NCBI RefSeq assembly: GCF_000372725.1
Contig: NW_005200600.1
Coordinates: forward strand, 689,954 to 753,953
Length of the DNA stretch: 64,000 nt
Source of the DNA: Emiliania huxleyi CCMP1516
Taxonomy: Eukaryota > Haptophyta > Isochrysidales > Noelaerhabdaceae
Direction: 5' to 3'
A model generated the notes under the pieces. That model was given only the letters and a program-made list of their open reading frames with translations. It did not search any database and had not been told where the DNA came from. This document shows, piece by piece, positions 39,801 to 51,100 of the stretch (positions are counted from its first letter, which is position 1; every line of letters starts with the position of its first letter). The position numbers were made by a program, and so were the translations under genes.

Positions 39801-41598
39801 CGAGGTCGAGGGTGCTTTGGGCGGTGAAGCCGTCGTCGCCGAAGGTGCCGTTGGCCTCGAGGCTGACTGGGAGGAGAGAGTTCGTGTCGTCTCCCCACTC
39901 CACGTGGACCCATCCGGAGAGCGGCTCGGACCTCGGCAGCCATTCCAGCAATCGTCCAGACGGCATGAACGTCAGCCCCGCCTCCAAGATCGACGAGTCC
40001 GACTCTTCGCCGTTGGTTAAGAGCCGTCCCCGCCTCGAACTCGAGATCCGGTTCCCTGAGCCCTGAACATCTACGAGTGGCCCGCCAAGGTCGCTGACGA
40101 CGGTCTTCAAGTCGAAGTCGACGGCCTTGGGGTCAACAGCGTCATGCACGCGTGCAGTAGCACTCACATCGAGTCCTGCTATGCCGCTGGCTTCAGCGAC
40201 ACGGGTGAGCAAGCTCGAGGAGAGGTTTCGCGAGGAGACACTGCACATGAAGCCTGCAAACGCGCTGCTGAGAAAGTGGCTGCCCTGCTTGTGTGCCCGC
40301 GTGGGATAAAGCCGGCAGTCCTCGCCGAGGCACTGCAGCCCCCACAGGAGATCGATCTCGTCTGGGAGGTTTGCGAGGTCGAGCTCGTGCTCCGAAATCG
40401 CCGCTTGCACTTTGAGGTCGCCGATGAATGGTGCATGCGACGGGCCAGCGGGCTCGAGGGAGGAGACGAGACGGAAGGCGAGGTGCAGCACCTGAGCGTC
40501 AATTCGTAGACGTTCGGTCGAGGCCGGGAGGAACTCGGCCATCAGCTCCTGCAAGCGTTTGGTGCGCAGAGTGACTCGACCGAAGGCATCTTGTGCCAAG
40601 TCGGTCGAGATCTCGATGTTGCCGAGTGGCACGTCTTTCCCAAGCGGGAAGGCGCCAGTGCTCAGGGCCAGGCGAGTCTTTTGGTCGAGACCGAGGACGT
40701 CATCGTGACCGCTCAAAGTGTTGAGCCGAGCAGCGAAGCCCGCCTCGGCGGGCTCAGAGAAGCCAGCCTTGAACCCCGTGACGTTGAGGGCGGGAGGGCC
40801 AGTGACGGCACTCGAGAGAGCCTTGCCTGCCTCGCTGTTGATGCTCCCAATGAGGTGCGACATGGGCGGAATGCTCACGCGCGCCTTGCTGCTCAGAGTG
40901 CTCAGCCCCTCGAGAGCCCAATCGTCAAACTGGACGGATTCGTGGTGGTCCGGCTCCGCGTCGAACCGAAGAGAGAACTGTGTGGGTGGGGTGGCATGGA
41001 GGTCTGTCAGTCAGGGTGGTGTCTGTGCGCACGGTGAGCTCGAGGGTTGGGGCACCTCGAAGGCGACTTGGAAGCGGAGAGCGCCGGAGGTGAGCCTTCC
41101 ACGGGCGACACAGGTGAGCTCCGAGTGTAGCCCATCCCGCCATGCAACTAGGCCGACTCCACTGTTGAGCTGGAGATTGACGTCGAGCGTGACGGTCTCG
41201 CTTCCCAATTTCGCGGGTGCCACGTCGAGCACCGCCGCGGAGTCGTTCTCTGTTGAAGCGATGCAGCGTGCGCTATCAATGTCGAGCTTGTGCGCGAATG
41301 GCATGTTGTTCGGACGTGCACGGACGCGAAACGAAGTGCCGCCGCTCGTCAGCTCGGAGGGTACCACGTCGAGACTAATAAGTTCGAGCTTCACCTTCTC
41401 CATTCGCACGAGGCCCATAATGGTGACGGTGAAGATAGGGACCAGCACGGCGAGAGCAACTAGCAAAGCGATAGCCAATCCGACGAGTTTTCGGCGATAC
41501 TTTGTTGGATTGTCCGTCACCGGCGCGTGCAAAGCGTCCGTCTCCCCCTTTCTTTGGTCGGACGGCGCGGGGTCGATGCCCACGGCCCAGCTCGTCAT
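36829..41598 (-). CDS. Giant proline-rich two-TM surface protein
   Basis: Exon 1 41598-41056 and exon 2 40977-36829 join in frame (intron 78 nt, GT-AG), giving ~1560 aa. A short cytosolic N-terminus precedes a transmembrane segment (LVGLAIALLVALAVLVPIFT). Next come two LEA2-like beta domains (KVKLELISLDVVPSELTSGG; ALSTGAFPLGKDVPLGNIEI) and repeated DS/DD-rich Ig-like blocks (SVEWDEDLFPLSAQGEVGYG). Two hydroxyproline-type modules (SPPPPSPPPPTPPPP) flank a Cys-containing insert. The C-terminal part has a SEA/ferredoxin-like domain (IASFSASGDVSDFDEAIKEG) and a second membrane helix (STAVVAIVAVAGVAVVAALL). The last ~70 residues may instead use another frame (CYKKKDRRARVSVVG...VYRTSDGI-stop at 36915). 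Likely a wall or scale anchor. Confidence 0.75.
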
Positions 41599-41871
41599 CG
41601 AGGAAGGGGGACGACGCTGAGAAGCAACGACGACGAGGCGGGAGTCAGCCGCAGGGTAGACGTGCTTGAGGATGAGAAGTGTGGAGTGCTGGCCCCTCCT
41701 GGGACAGGTGACGGGAAAGGGAGGCGGGCAGGGGCGGGAGGCAGACCAGCGGACGCAACAGAGTCCGAAGTCGTTGCAGCGAGCCGCCTTGAATCGCAAT
41801 CGCCATTGCCCTGTGTCTGGGACGCCGCCCCCCCCCACCCTCGTGCCACTGTGCTGTGAGAGAAGGCTTGA

Positions 41872-42151
41872 GTTTGAAATCAGTCGCGCTCCCAATACGT
41901 GCATCACTTTTGTGACGGTGTTACAACTTTGAGCAACCATATCTCGATAAGTTTCATGTCGAGATGTCGACGCTCATGAAAAAGTAGGGGCGCAATCGAT
42001 GAGGCGCCGGGCGCCCAGTTGATTGCGCCTACTTTCATGAGCGTCGACATGGTAGTTATCGAGGTATGGTTGATCAAAGTTGTAACACCGTCACAAAAGT
42101 GATGCACGTATTGGGACCGCGACTGAAATTCAACAAACAAATTCAAGGAAT
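41872..42151. mobile_element. Palindromic MITE (~280 bp)
   Basis: Left arm GAAATCAGTCGCG..TCCCAATACGTGCATCACTT.. and its inverse at the right end (..AAGTGATGCACGTATTGGGA) match along ~125 bp, meeting at a GC-rich centre GGCGCCGGGCGCC (42012). Outer ends GTTTGAAATCAGTCGCG/CGCGACTGAAATTCAAC. No coding capacity. It sits ~270 bp upstream of the giant proline-rich gene. Confidence 0.85.
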
Positions 42152-42384
42152 AACATGGACAGAAGTCGATTCTCTGCATCGTGAGTCGCGACTGCCTGAC
42201 GTAGAGTACACGTAGAAGTCCTAGAGCTATAGTACCATTAGAGAGCCGAGTATGAGGGAGATTCCACAGAGGACTCAGAGAGGTCGGAGGTAACCCTTGC
42301 CTCGCGGGGATTCTCGCGAGCGGCGAGGGGCGGGGCGAACCCAAAGCTCCCGGCTCCGGTCACCGGACACCGGGGCAGGAGCTC

Positions 42385-45300
42385 TCACACCCTCTCTGTC
42401 GCCGCCGACGGGTGCTCGCCGCCGAGGAGGCCTTCCCGGAGGTCGCCCGTCGGCGGCGGGAGCGGCGGGGTGGCTGTTCGCGGGTCTGCCGTCGGGCCGA
42501 TGGCCGCGCGCGCCGCCGGCGCGGGCTGCGTGCGTTGCGGCGGCGAGTCGACCTCCGCGGGTCCGGAGGGCTGGAAGCCGAGGAAGGCGAGGACGCGCTC
42601 GTACACGTTGCAGCCCAGGAAGAGGCCCGTGATCAGGAGGAGGACGGGGCAGAGCGGCGGGTAAAAGTCGTCCGTCCGCCGGCCGAGGAGCGGCAGCTGC
42701 GCCTTGTGGGCGTACAGGCAGAAGAAGGCGGACGGCGAGCGGCTGTAGCTCGACCACTCGCCTATTGGTGTTGTTAGCACTGCAGTGTGGTGCTCGACGG
42801 CGAGCGGCTGTAGCTCGCCCTCTCACCGTGGCGGTCCACGTCCCGCGTGGCCTGCAGCAGGCAGACGTAGTTGAAGCAGAGGGCGAGCGTGAGGCGGCAG
42901 TTGGTGCTCGCGTCGAGGAGGAGGGCGCCAGAGTCGTTGCCCCGCGGCTCGCGCCGGAGAGAGAGCGAGCCGCCTGCCATCCGGCGGAGCGCCCAGCCGA
43001 CGCAGAAGCGCATCCAGAGCAGAGGCGAGAGCAGCAGCAGCACCGCGTGCAGCGGCGAGGCGCTGCCCTGCGCGGCGACTAGCAGCGCGTGCAGCAGCAG
43101 CACAGGCCCGAGCGGGTCGGGCTCGTTGGCAGGGCCGTCGACGGCGGCGAGCCACGGGAAGGCGCCGATGCGGACGAGCCACTGCAGCAGCAGGCACAGC
43201 TCGGACCACGCCAGCAGCCCGCCCAGCGCGGCGGAGAGGACGGCGCCCGTTCGCAGCAGCGGCTGCAGCGTGCCGACGAAGGCGCGCGCGTACAGGGCGA
43301 GGCAGAGGCCCTTGACGGTGGTGTGGTCGCCGCAGACGTCCAGCTCGCGGCTCGCCACGGGCACGGCCCACTCCCACCACGCAGCGGCCCGGCGGACGCG
43401 CTCGTACTCTGCCTCCGCCGCGCGAGCCGCCAGCCGCGCAGCGTGCGCCTGCGGGACGTGTCACAGACATGTCTTCGACGTGTCGTGGACGAGTCCGCCA
43501 GCCGCGCGGCGTGCGCCGTGACGCGGAGCTTCTCGAGCGAGTGCAGCGTCAGCTCACCAACCACCTCCTCCTTCTCCGCCGCAGCAACCCCACCAGCCGC
43601 CTCCTCCTCCTCCTCCTCGACGGCGTTGGGCGGGCGCTCGGCCACCACCGCAGATGTCGTCACCGCCGCCGCTGCCGCCGCACCGGCCCCCGCCGTTGCC
43701 GCCACGGGAGCCAAAGCGGATGCGGCGTTGTGTGCGGCTCCGGCGGCGACGGCGCACCCGCCACCAGCCCCTCTCCCGCCACCAGCCCCTCTGACCCCTC
43801 CCTCCCCGCAGAGAGGCGCAGCAGCTGCCGCCCCTGCTGCCCCTGCTGCCCCTGCTGCTGCCCCTGCCGCCCCTGCCGGCGCTGCTGGCGCTGCCGCCTC
43901 CGCCGCCCATGCCGCCTTCGCCACCTCTCCTCCTCCGCCTCCGCCGCCTCCTCCGCCCCCTCCTCCGTCTCCACATCCGCCTCCTCCGCCTCCGCCCCCT
44001 CCTCCGCCTCCGCCTCCGCCTCCTTCTCCCGCGAAGCCATCCGGCCCAAGGCGGCGGATGGCATCGACACGCCCGTCTCCCGTCGTGTCGAGCAGCACCG
44101 AATCCGGCACGCCTGCCAAGAAAGCAAGATGTGAAGAGAGCAGAAGGAGGGTGCGAACAGAGCAGCTCCAAATCCGGCTCGCCGTCGCCGCTCGTGTCGA
44201 CCTGCGTGCCGTGAGCAACAGTGCCGTGGGCAACAGTGCCGTGAGCAACAGTGCCGTGCGCGACTGTGCCGTGAGCAACAGTGCCGTGCGCGACTGTGCC
44301 GTGGGCGAAGCCGGCCTCCGCGCCTCTCCGCGCAAGCAACCGCGCCGGCGAGGCGCCTGATGAGTCGATTTGGAATGGCTCATTCATGGCCGGCCGCTGC
44401 AGCTGCTGCGCCGGCGCTGCGCCAAAGTTGAGCCGCGACTGCGCCGCCGGCCGCCTGGCGTCTGGCCTCTTGGCCGCGGCGGCCCAGATCTCCCCCGCGT
44501 GCCTGCTCACAGCTAGAGGCGTGAAGAGTCGCTGCTTGCGGCCAGAGGTGTCAAGAGACCTCCCCCCGCGTGCGTGTCGAGCCACGAGCGGTCGCCACAC
44601 CCCACTGTACCGGCCGGAGCAAGCCCCGAGAGCGCGCCATCGCCCTCCGCATGCCCTCCAGGACGCAGCGGCGAGGTCGACGCGTCCGCCACCGCAACAG
44701 CGTCTCCCGGCACGCCCCCCGGAGCAAAGCCGCTGCCCTCCCAGCCGCCGCCCATCGCGGCTCCCGCGAGCGCCGCTGCCGGTCCCATGCGCGGTGGCGG
44801 CGCGCCCCCGCCCCCTCCCGCCTCCAGCACCGCCTCCCCGCTTCCAGCGCACCCGGCCGTAGGATGGCTGCCCACACCGCCCACGCCACAGCCACTGCCC
44901 GCGCCCGTGCCACCGGTGCCGCCGGTGCCACTTCCAGCGCCGCCACTGTCTCCGCCGCCGCCGCCGCTGTCGCCGCCCGCGCCTCCATCCCCGCCGCCGC
45001 CTCTGTCGACCCCTCTGCCGCCCTCTCCGCTGCCGCCGGCTTCGGCCCCGCCTCCGGCTCCGCCTCCGGCTCCGTCTCCGCCGCCGCCTCCGCCGTCGCC
45101 TCCCCTTCCGCCGCCGCCTCCGCCCGCCTGCGCGCTCTCGCTCAGCTCCCACTCGACCAGCCTCGCGCCTAGGGTTAGGGTTAGGGTTAGGGTTAGGGTT
45201 AGGGCTAGGGTTAGGGTTAGCTCCCACTCGACCAGCCTCGCGCCTGGCAGGAAAGGTGTACAGTAGGCTCCGAGAAGAGGTTCCGAGGAGGCTCCGAGAA

Positions 45301-47574
45301 GGTTCCGAAACGCCTCTCACCAGCTGCGAGATGCTGCAGCTGGCGGATCTCGGCGGATCTCGGCGGATCTCGGCGGATCTCGGCTAGCCGCGCGCAGTTG
45401 AGCAGCCGGTCTCTCAGCCTCGCCTCCTTTGCCACCACGAGGGTCCTCGAGATGCTGCCTGCTCTGCCCCGCACGGACAGCGCGCCGGAGCGGAGAGGGT
45501 CCGCCGGCGAGAGAAGGCCTACTCTCGGCCAGCCTCGCCTCATCTCGCGCAACCTCGCGCAATCTCGAGCAGCCTCGGGGCGGCGAGGAGACTTGCCTCG
45601 CGGGGAGAGGAAGGAGCGACGGCCGCGCGGCGTCGCCCTTGGCAGCGGCGGCGGGGTAGCGGCGACCTCATCCCACCGGCGCAGCAGCGGGGCCTAATCT
45701 CGCCTCATCTCGCTCTCATCTCCCGCTGTCCCCCCTCAGGGAGCATCGCGCCACCCACCGGCGCAGCGGCGCCTCGCCCCGCCCCATCGAGACGGGAGAC
45801 TCGCCCGTGCGCACGGCAGGAGGCGGCGGCATCGGCCCCTCTCCTGCTATCCACGAATGACAACCGCCGCCGCCTCCGCCTCCGCCGCTGCTGCCACCGC
45901 CGCCGCTGCTGCCGTCGCCGACACCTCCGCCGCCGCCGACCCCACCGCCCTCGCCGCCAGCCTGCGACGCGGTCCAAACGTGGCCTGCCTGCGCCTCGTG
46001 CGCCCCCAGCTCCGCCGCCCGTGCTTCGTCGGCGCCTCCGCAAGCGCGGTGCCGCGGCAGCGGGGGCGGCAGCTGCGGCGGCGAGCAGAGCTGCGGCGGC
46101 GAGGGCAGCTCGGACGACCACAGCCCCGCCCGAGGCGTCGAGGCTGCCGAGGAGCCGAGCGCGAGCGTGGGCGGCGCGGCGGAGAAGGGCGAACCATACT
46201 CTTCCCACCGACGCGAGGGGAGCGGCGTCGTCGGAGGCGACCTGAGATCCAATAATCGGGCATGGTTGGTCTCGCTGTGATCTCGCTGTGATCTCGGTGT
46301 GACCTCGGAACATCTCGGCGGCAGAGGCGGCCTCTCTGGCGACGCCGACTGGCTCGGCTCTGGCGACGGTTCCGCCGGCACAGACTGCAGCAGACGCTCG
46401 AGCTCGTCCGCCTCGTGGGCGGCGGCGGCCACGTCCGACACGCGCGGCGCCTAGAGAGGACACGTCCACGCCCCCTCCGAGACATGTCCTAGACATGTCC
46501 GAGACATGTCCGAGACATGTCCGAGACATGTCCGAGACATGTCCGAGACATGCCCGCGAGCCGCGCCTTGTTCTTGCGCGGCTCAGTCCACGCCTGCGGA
46601 AGCAAGTTGAGGCCGAGCGCCTCAGCCTCGCGCCCCTCGCGGTTCGTCTGCTCCTCGAGCCTACGAAGCATCTCGCCCCTGACGCCGCGCGCACACTCCC
46701 TCTCCCTTCCGGCCCCGCCGGCCCCGTCTGCAGCCTCCTCACGGCGCTCGAGACAGCACGCCGCGACGCGGACCACGCCTGCGATCTCGAGGTGAGCTCA
46801 CGCCAATCTCGAGGTGATCTCGAAGTGGTCTCGGGCCGATCTCGGAGCACGAGCCTGCGCCGCGCCGCGCCGCTCGCGCTGCCGCCTCGCGCGTAGCTGC
46901 TGCAGGTGCAGCACGAAGGCTGGCGGCGTGGAGAGCCGCCAGAGGTGGCGAGGCAGCTGGACGAGGCAGTAGGCGAGGCAGAGCATCAAGAAGAAGGCGC
47001 TCCACGCGTTGCACGCCGCGAGCAGCCACCCGACCAGCGCCTCGGAACGGAGCTGGCCGGTCGCGTACAGGCCGGAGGCGAGGCAGCCGCCTAGGGGAAC
47101 GGTCCCAGGGCTGCTGCAAGTCCTTGCTGCAAGATCCTTGAGCAGCAGCAGGCCAGCGGCGATCCGCGCCGGTGAGGGCGATGGCGAGGTAGTAGCGCGC
47201 CTTGCGGCGGAGGGCGCGGCGGACGCCGCGCCGCCAGGTGAAGGCACCCGTCAGCTCGTACTCGCGCAGCAGCTCGACCATGGCGAAGCCGAGCGCGAGC
47301 GTGCTCCACAGCAGCAGGCTCCAGGCGACGCTCAGCGCACTGAAGGGCTGCGAGTCGCAGGAGAGGCGCTCGACGCCCTGCACGTGCGGCGGCTGCCGCG
47401 CCAGATCGATCGGCAGGATCAGCATGCTCACCGCCGACAACACCCAACTCAGCCACACTGTCGTGCCGACGAGGCGGCTGACGCGGTGATCGGCGGCGAG
47501 GTGGACGCGCAGCGCACTCAGGAGCGCGACGATGAGCACGAGGGCCCAGATCGTCGGCGCGAGGTGCGTGGCCA
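42385..47574 (-). CDS. LMBR1/LMBD2-type multi-pass membrane protein
   Basis: The N-terminal exon (MATHLAPTIWALVLIVALLS; WLSWVLSAVSMLILPIDLAR; SLLLWSTLALGFAMVELLRE) and a second hydrophobic block (ACNAWSAFFLMLCLAYCLVQ-LPRHLWRL, cf. GYGLVEIPR in LMBD2) start the gene. A long charged/low-complexity middle follows, then a C-terminal membrane region (ELCLLLQWLVRIGAFPWLAA; ALCFNYVCLLQ; DDFYPPLCPVLLLITGLFLG, CNVYERVLAFLGFQP), matching LMBD2 order. LMBR1-family proteins act in receptor trafficking/signalling. Multiple introns with TSD-like repeats, one made of telomere repeats (45169-45243), one with 11-bp GAGACATGTCC repeats (46493-46560). The middle exons (43.5-45.1 kb) are uncertain; EF-hand-like DTSGDGEPDLE and DTTGDGRVDA occur there. 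Confidence 0.75.
44113..44138 (-). repeat. Introner core (weak), LMBR1-type gene
   Basis: Sense strand: CTCTTCACATC...TTCTTGGCAG before GCGTGCCGG. Only the left half fits the consensus. Confidence 0.4.
44503..44528 (-). repeat. Introner core, LMBR1-type gene
   Basis: Sense strand: CTCTTCACGCCTCTAGCTGT then GAGCAG, directly before GCACGCGGGG (exon reading HAGEIWAAAAKR). Confidence 0.75.
45144..45243 (-). repeat. Intron made of telomere repeats between perfect 25-bp direct repeats
   Basis: AGCTCCCACTCGACCAGCCT-CGCGC occurs at 45144-45168 and identically at 45219-45243. Between them are eight TTAGGG units with one GGCTAG variant. In the sense of the gene the intron is 45243-45169 (75 nt): donor AG|GCGCGAGG, acceptor CCCTAG|GCGCGAGG, restoring RRLVEWELSESAQ. 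Confidence 0.9.
46493..46560. repeat. 11-bp tandem repeat GAGACATGTCC (x6)
   Basis: Six near-perfect copies inside an LMBR1-type gene intron. Confidence 0.95.
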
Positions 47575-47600
47575 TTGTGGAGTCGGTTGGGCGCGAAGAG

Positions 47601-47610
47601 AAGAATTCTT
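47601..47610 (-). promoter_or_regulatory. AAGAATTCTT motif upstream of LMBR1-type gene
   Basis: 27-36 bp upstream of the ATG at 47574. Confidence 0.35.
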
Positions 47611-47627
47611 CCGGCACGGCTGAGGGC

Positions 47628-47913
47628 CGAAAATCGTGCTTTTTGGGCGAGTGTTGAGTGAGGTTGGGAGCGGGTGGTGTTCTTGGGGTGGTTGATCGAC
47701 AAAAGGTTGGGTTGTCCCGGACGCGAGAGGTCCGACCTAACCTCAGACGTCACCCGTCACGCCTTCTTCTTTCTCGGGAGCAAGCACCGACCGGGTGAGG
47801 TCCGACCGACAACCTACCTCACCTCACGCACCCAGACAACCTCATCACCCAAAGAACACAAGTTCACCCTCCCAACCTCACCCGCTTCGACCTCACCCAA
47901 AAAGCATGATTCT
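47628..47913. mobile_element. Imperfect inverted-repeat element (~285 bp)
   Basis: Left: AATCGTGCTTTTTGGGCGAG..TGAGGTTGGGAGCGGGTG..GTTCTTGGGGTG. Inverse of right: AATCATGCTTTTTGGGTGAG..GTGAGGTTGGGAGGGTGA..GTGTTCTTTGGGTG. Arms of ~70-85 bp with indels. MITE-like, just upstream of the LMBR1-type gene. Confidence 0.6.
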
Positions 47914-48341
47914 CATGTTGGGCCCTCGGGCTGTTTGCGTCGCGGCAGGCACGCCGCCTGCAGCACGCCGCTCCTTCCTTCCTTCCCAGCCGCCAGCGTG
48001 TGGCGATCAGCCAGCCAGGAGGTGTGGCCCCCTGCGAGTCGAGTACCAAAGGTTCTGGCCCGAGCCTGAGATGCAACAGCCTGAGCTGGGCTCGCTCAAC
48101 TTCAGACGTAAAGCATAATTGTCATCATCAGTAAAACCATCAAAACCAATCTATTACGCCACGCTGGCCGCATTTACACCTAGCGCAGGCATGGAGGTGA
48201 CAGGGTCGTCTGCATGGCAGGCCTTTCTCGCTGCCATCACCTTCAGCGCCCCCAGCCGCTCTGGCGCGCCCGTTTCGACGACGCGCCAGCTGGGCGCCAC
48301 CACTGACACGCCCCGGGTCAACCGGGCACTGGCAAGGCCAG

Positions 48342-50674
48342 GTGGTACGTTGGTACTTTGCTCCCGTGGGAGACTCGGTCTTTGACGCAATGTGTTCTTC
48401 TCAGACAGGCCCCGCGCCATGCTACGTCCCTGTAGACGACAATGCCGCCGCCGTCGCCGTGGGAGGCGATTGGCCCGCCGCCGGCCTCCTCAGACCGATA
48501 GTGGAGTGGTCGATCACCGAATTCGAGAAGCAGACGTGCCTGTGCTTCGTTGAGGTCGACCCTGCCGAGACCGACCCGGAAAGCCCTAAGTACCTCGGCG
48601 CCGACCACCAGAACATATCAATCATGGCGAGAAATCCGGTCGACGGGTGGAGGAAAGGACGCTGCGCAGGCGTGGAAGATGCGCCGGGATTGTAACACAG
48701 ACATAGATCGGACAACATAGGTCTGCGAAGTATCGGCTCTCTCTCACCCGTGTCATGCATGTCTGGCGTCCGCTCTCAGGCTCGTCACCAACAGGGCACG
48801 AAAAGAATACGATTCTTGGCAAGCACTTCGTCGACTTCTCGTGGGGGTGTGGCGCCACGCCCGGGCCAACGGGGCGCGGCTTTTTTGAATACTTCAAGGG
48901 CGTCGTCGTGCACGAAATTGGCCACTCAGTCGGCTTCAAGCATGAGGTGTGCAGAAGCGTGCGTGTGATAACGCGACACTCGCTCATCCACAGCACGCAC
49001 GGCCCGACCGTGACGACTTCATCTCAATCAACTGGAGCAACATCGAGGGCGGCTGCACCGAGACCACCGTGGCAGAGTGCGCGAGCAACAAGGCGCTCTT
49101 GGACCCCGACTGCGTCGGGGGCAGCTGCACGGTCATGTGCGGTCCAATGTGTGTTTGCCACATCACTTTTGGTGGTGGCAGAGGGGGCGCGAAGTATGTT
49201 CACATTATAGCTGCGAGTAGGTGCCACAATTTTGCGAGAATGTCGACTCACGACTGGCTTCACGCCGGCGTCTTCAGAGCCCGCTTGCAGCTCTGTGACT
49301 AGCGTATCTTCACCCAACTCGTCCGTGAGCAGGCATGTCTGGCGACTTCCCCTTTGACTGGGGCTCGGTGATGCTGTACAGCTCGAGAGTATTCGCCGCT
49401 GGGAGCGCTCCCACCATGGTCAGGAAGTCCGACGGGAAGCCATTCAGCGGTCATCTACTCCGGAGCCTACACCGTATTTGTGAACTACACACCCCACGAC
49501 AACCAACTGTGAATAGGCCAAGTGCTCAGCACCCTCTCTCCCGGCGATGTGCGCCGCTGCGGGAAGCAGTACCTGCCTGACCGAGCATGGCTGCGCTCTC
49601 AACGGCGCGAGTTGCACCGACGTGCCTCCTCCTCCTCCCCCCCCCCTCCCTCTCCCTCACCACCGTCGCCATCTTGCCGCTGCTTGGAGCCAGCGTCGGG
49701 CTCCGGCAACGACTGCTTTGCATTGACGCCGTGGCTAGAGACCAACGGCCTGCCAACATCGAACTGCAATCACTACTACGACTCCTTCGGCCGCGGACGC
49801 GGTTGCCGCTTGGACGGCGACCATTGCGATGGCTTTGAGGATGAGCCGTTCACCGCTTGTGGCCCGGCCGAGTGCTCATCGCCCCCACTGGTGTCTGCCT
49901 CTCCCTCGCCGCCCCCGCCGCCGTCTGCCTCTCCTGCGCAAGCACCCACCCCCGCCCCCTCGCCACCGCCGTCTGCCTCTCCTGCGCCACCACCACCCTC
50001 TCCCGCCCCCTCGCCACCGCCGTCTGCCTCTCCCTCGCCGCCGCCCTCTGCCTCTCCTGCGCCACCACCACCCTCTCCCGCCCCCTCGCCACCGCCCTCT
50101 GCCTCTCCCTCGCCGCCGCCCTCTGCCTCTCCTGCGCCACCACCACCCTTCCCCGCCCCCTCGCCACCGCCGTCTACCTCTCCCTCTCCACCGCCATCTC
50201 TTTTGCCTTCGTCTTCGCCGCCTCCATCCACGCCGCCGCCACCAGACCCCTCGTTCGCACCGCCGCCGCCGACAGAACGACCAACCGCGTGCACGGAATG
50301 CACAGATGAGCGGAACCAGTGGATGGTGACCAAGGACCTTGCCTGCGACCGATGGCCCTACGCGTACACCAAGCTCTGTAAGCACAACGCTAATTGGGCG
50401 AAGCAGAAGTTCTGCCAGCGGTCGTGCTTCGAGAATGGAGCGGGATACGACGGCGACGTCGTGTGCTGTGCGGCGGCGCCGGCGCCCTCTCCAGCATGCA
50501 CCGAGTGCACAGATACGCCCAACGCGTGCATGGTGGACAATGACTTTGCGTGCAACGGGTCCTGGGCGAGTTACGCCTACGAGAACCTCTGCAAGCACAA
50601 CAGTAACTGGTCGAAGCAGAAGTTCTGTCAGCGGTCGTGCTTCGAGAATGGATCGGGATACGACGGCGACGAGT
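48342..50674 (+). CDS. Astacin-like metallopeptidase with ShK-like repeats (5' end uncertain)
   Basis: Secreted zinc protease. The first supported exon begins at 48342 after CAG (YFAPVGDSVFDAMC; IVEWSITEFEKQTCLCFVEV, cf. astacin CVRFV). The next carries the zinc site VVHEIGHSVGFKHE (HExxHxxGFxHE). HARPDRDDFISINWSNI and the Met-turn FDWGSVMLYSS follow, then VLSTLSPGDVRRCGKQYLP closes the domain. Downstream are a Cys module (NDCFALTPWLETNGL), a Ser/Pro linker, and two ShK-like modules (TECTDERNQWMVTKDLAC ... CQRSCFENGAGYDGD; CTDTPNACMVDNDFACNG ... CQRSCFENGSGYDGD). One intron ends in the introner core (49305-49332). The signal peptide and pro-region exons, probably 48.1-48.3 kb, were not resolved. 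Confidence 0.8.
49305..49332 (+). repeat. Introner core, astacin-like gene
   Basis: TATCTTCACCCAACTCGTCC then GTGAGCAG, directly before GCATGTCTGGCGAC. Plus-strand gene, same orientation relative to splicing as in minus-strand genes. Confidence 0.7.
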
Positions 50675-50689
50675 GATGTGCGACAGAAC

Positions 50690-51100
50690 GACCAACCGCG
50701 TGCACGGAATGCACAGATGAGCGGAACCAGTGGATGGTGACCAAGGACCTTGCCTGCGACCGATGGCCCTACGCGTACACCAAGCTCTGTAAGCACATCG
50801 CTAATTGGGCGAAGCAGAAGTTCTGCCAGCGGTCGTGCTTCGAGAATGGAGCGGGATACGACGGCGACGTCGTGTGCTGTGCGGCGGCGCCGGCGCCCTC
50901 TCCAGCATGAACCGAGTGCACAGATACGCCCAACGCGTACATGGTGGACAATGACTTTGCGTGCAACGGGTCCTGGGCGAGTTACGCCTACGAGAACCTC
51001 TGTAAGCACAACGCCAACTGGGCAAAGCAGAAGTTCTGTCAGCGGTCGTGCTTTGCCAATGGAGCGGGCTACGACGGTGATGAGTGCTGTGATGAGCAAA
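50690..51100 (+). pseudogene. Tandem copy of the ShK-like exon, with a stop
   Basis: A ~400-bp near-identical repeat of 50276-50674 encoding both ShK-like modules. It follows the stop of the first copy by a few bases. TGC (Cys) in the second module start has become TGA (CCAGCATGAACCGAG), and one Asn is Ile. The second module then reads to GYDGDECCDEQTHI. It is either a decayed duplicate or used by alternative splicing. Confidence 0.6.

Noticed and set aside
36829-41598. Two separate genes (LEA2-like and proline-rich)
   Set aside because: A 78-nt GT-AG intron joins them in frame (QVAFE|FSLRFDAEPDHHES), and no promoter or stop is required between them.
43560-44050. Glycine/alanine/proline-rich frames on both strands (poly-Gly with GGC repeats)
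   Set aside because: Low-complexity CCG/GGC sequence gives long open frames in every register; probably intron or disordered linker of the LMBR1-type gene, not separate genes.
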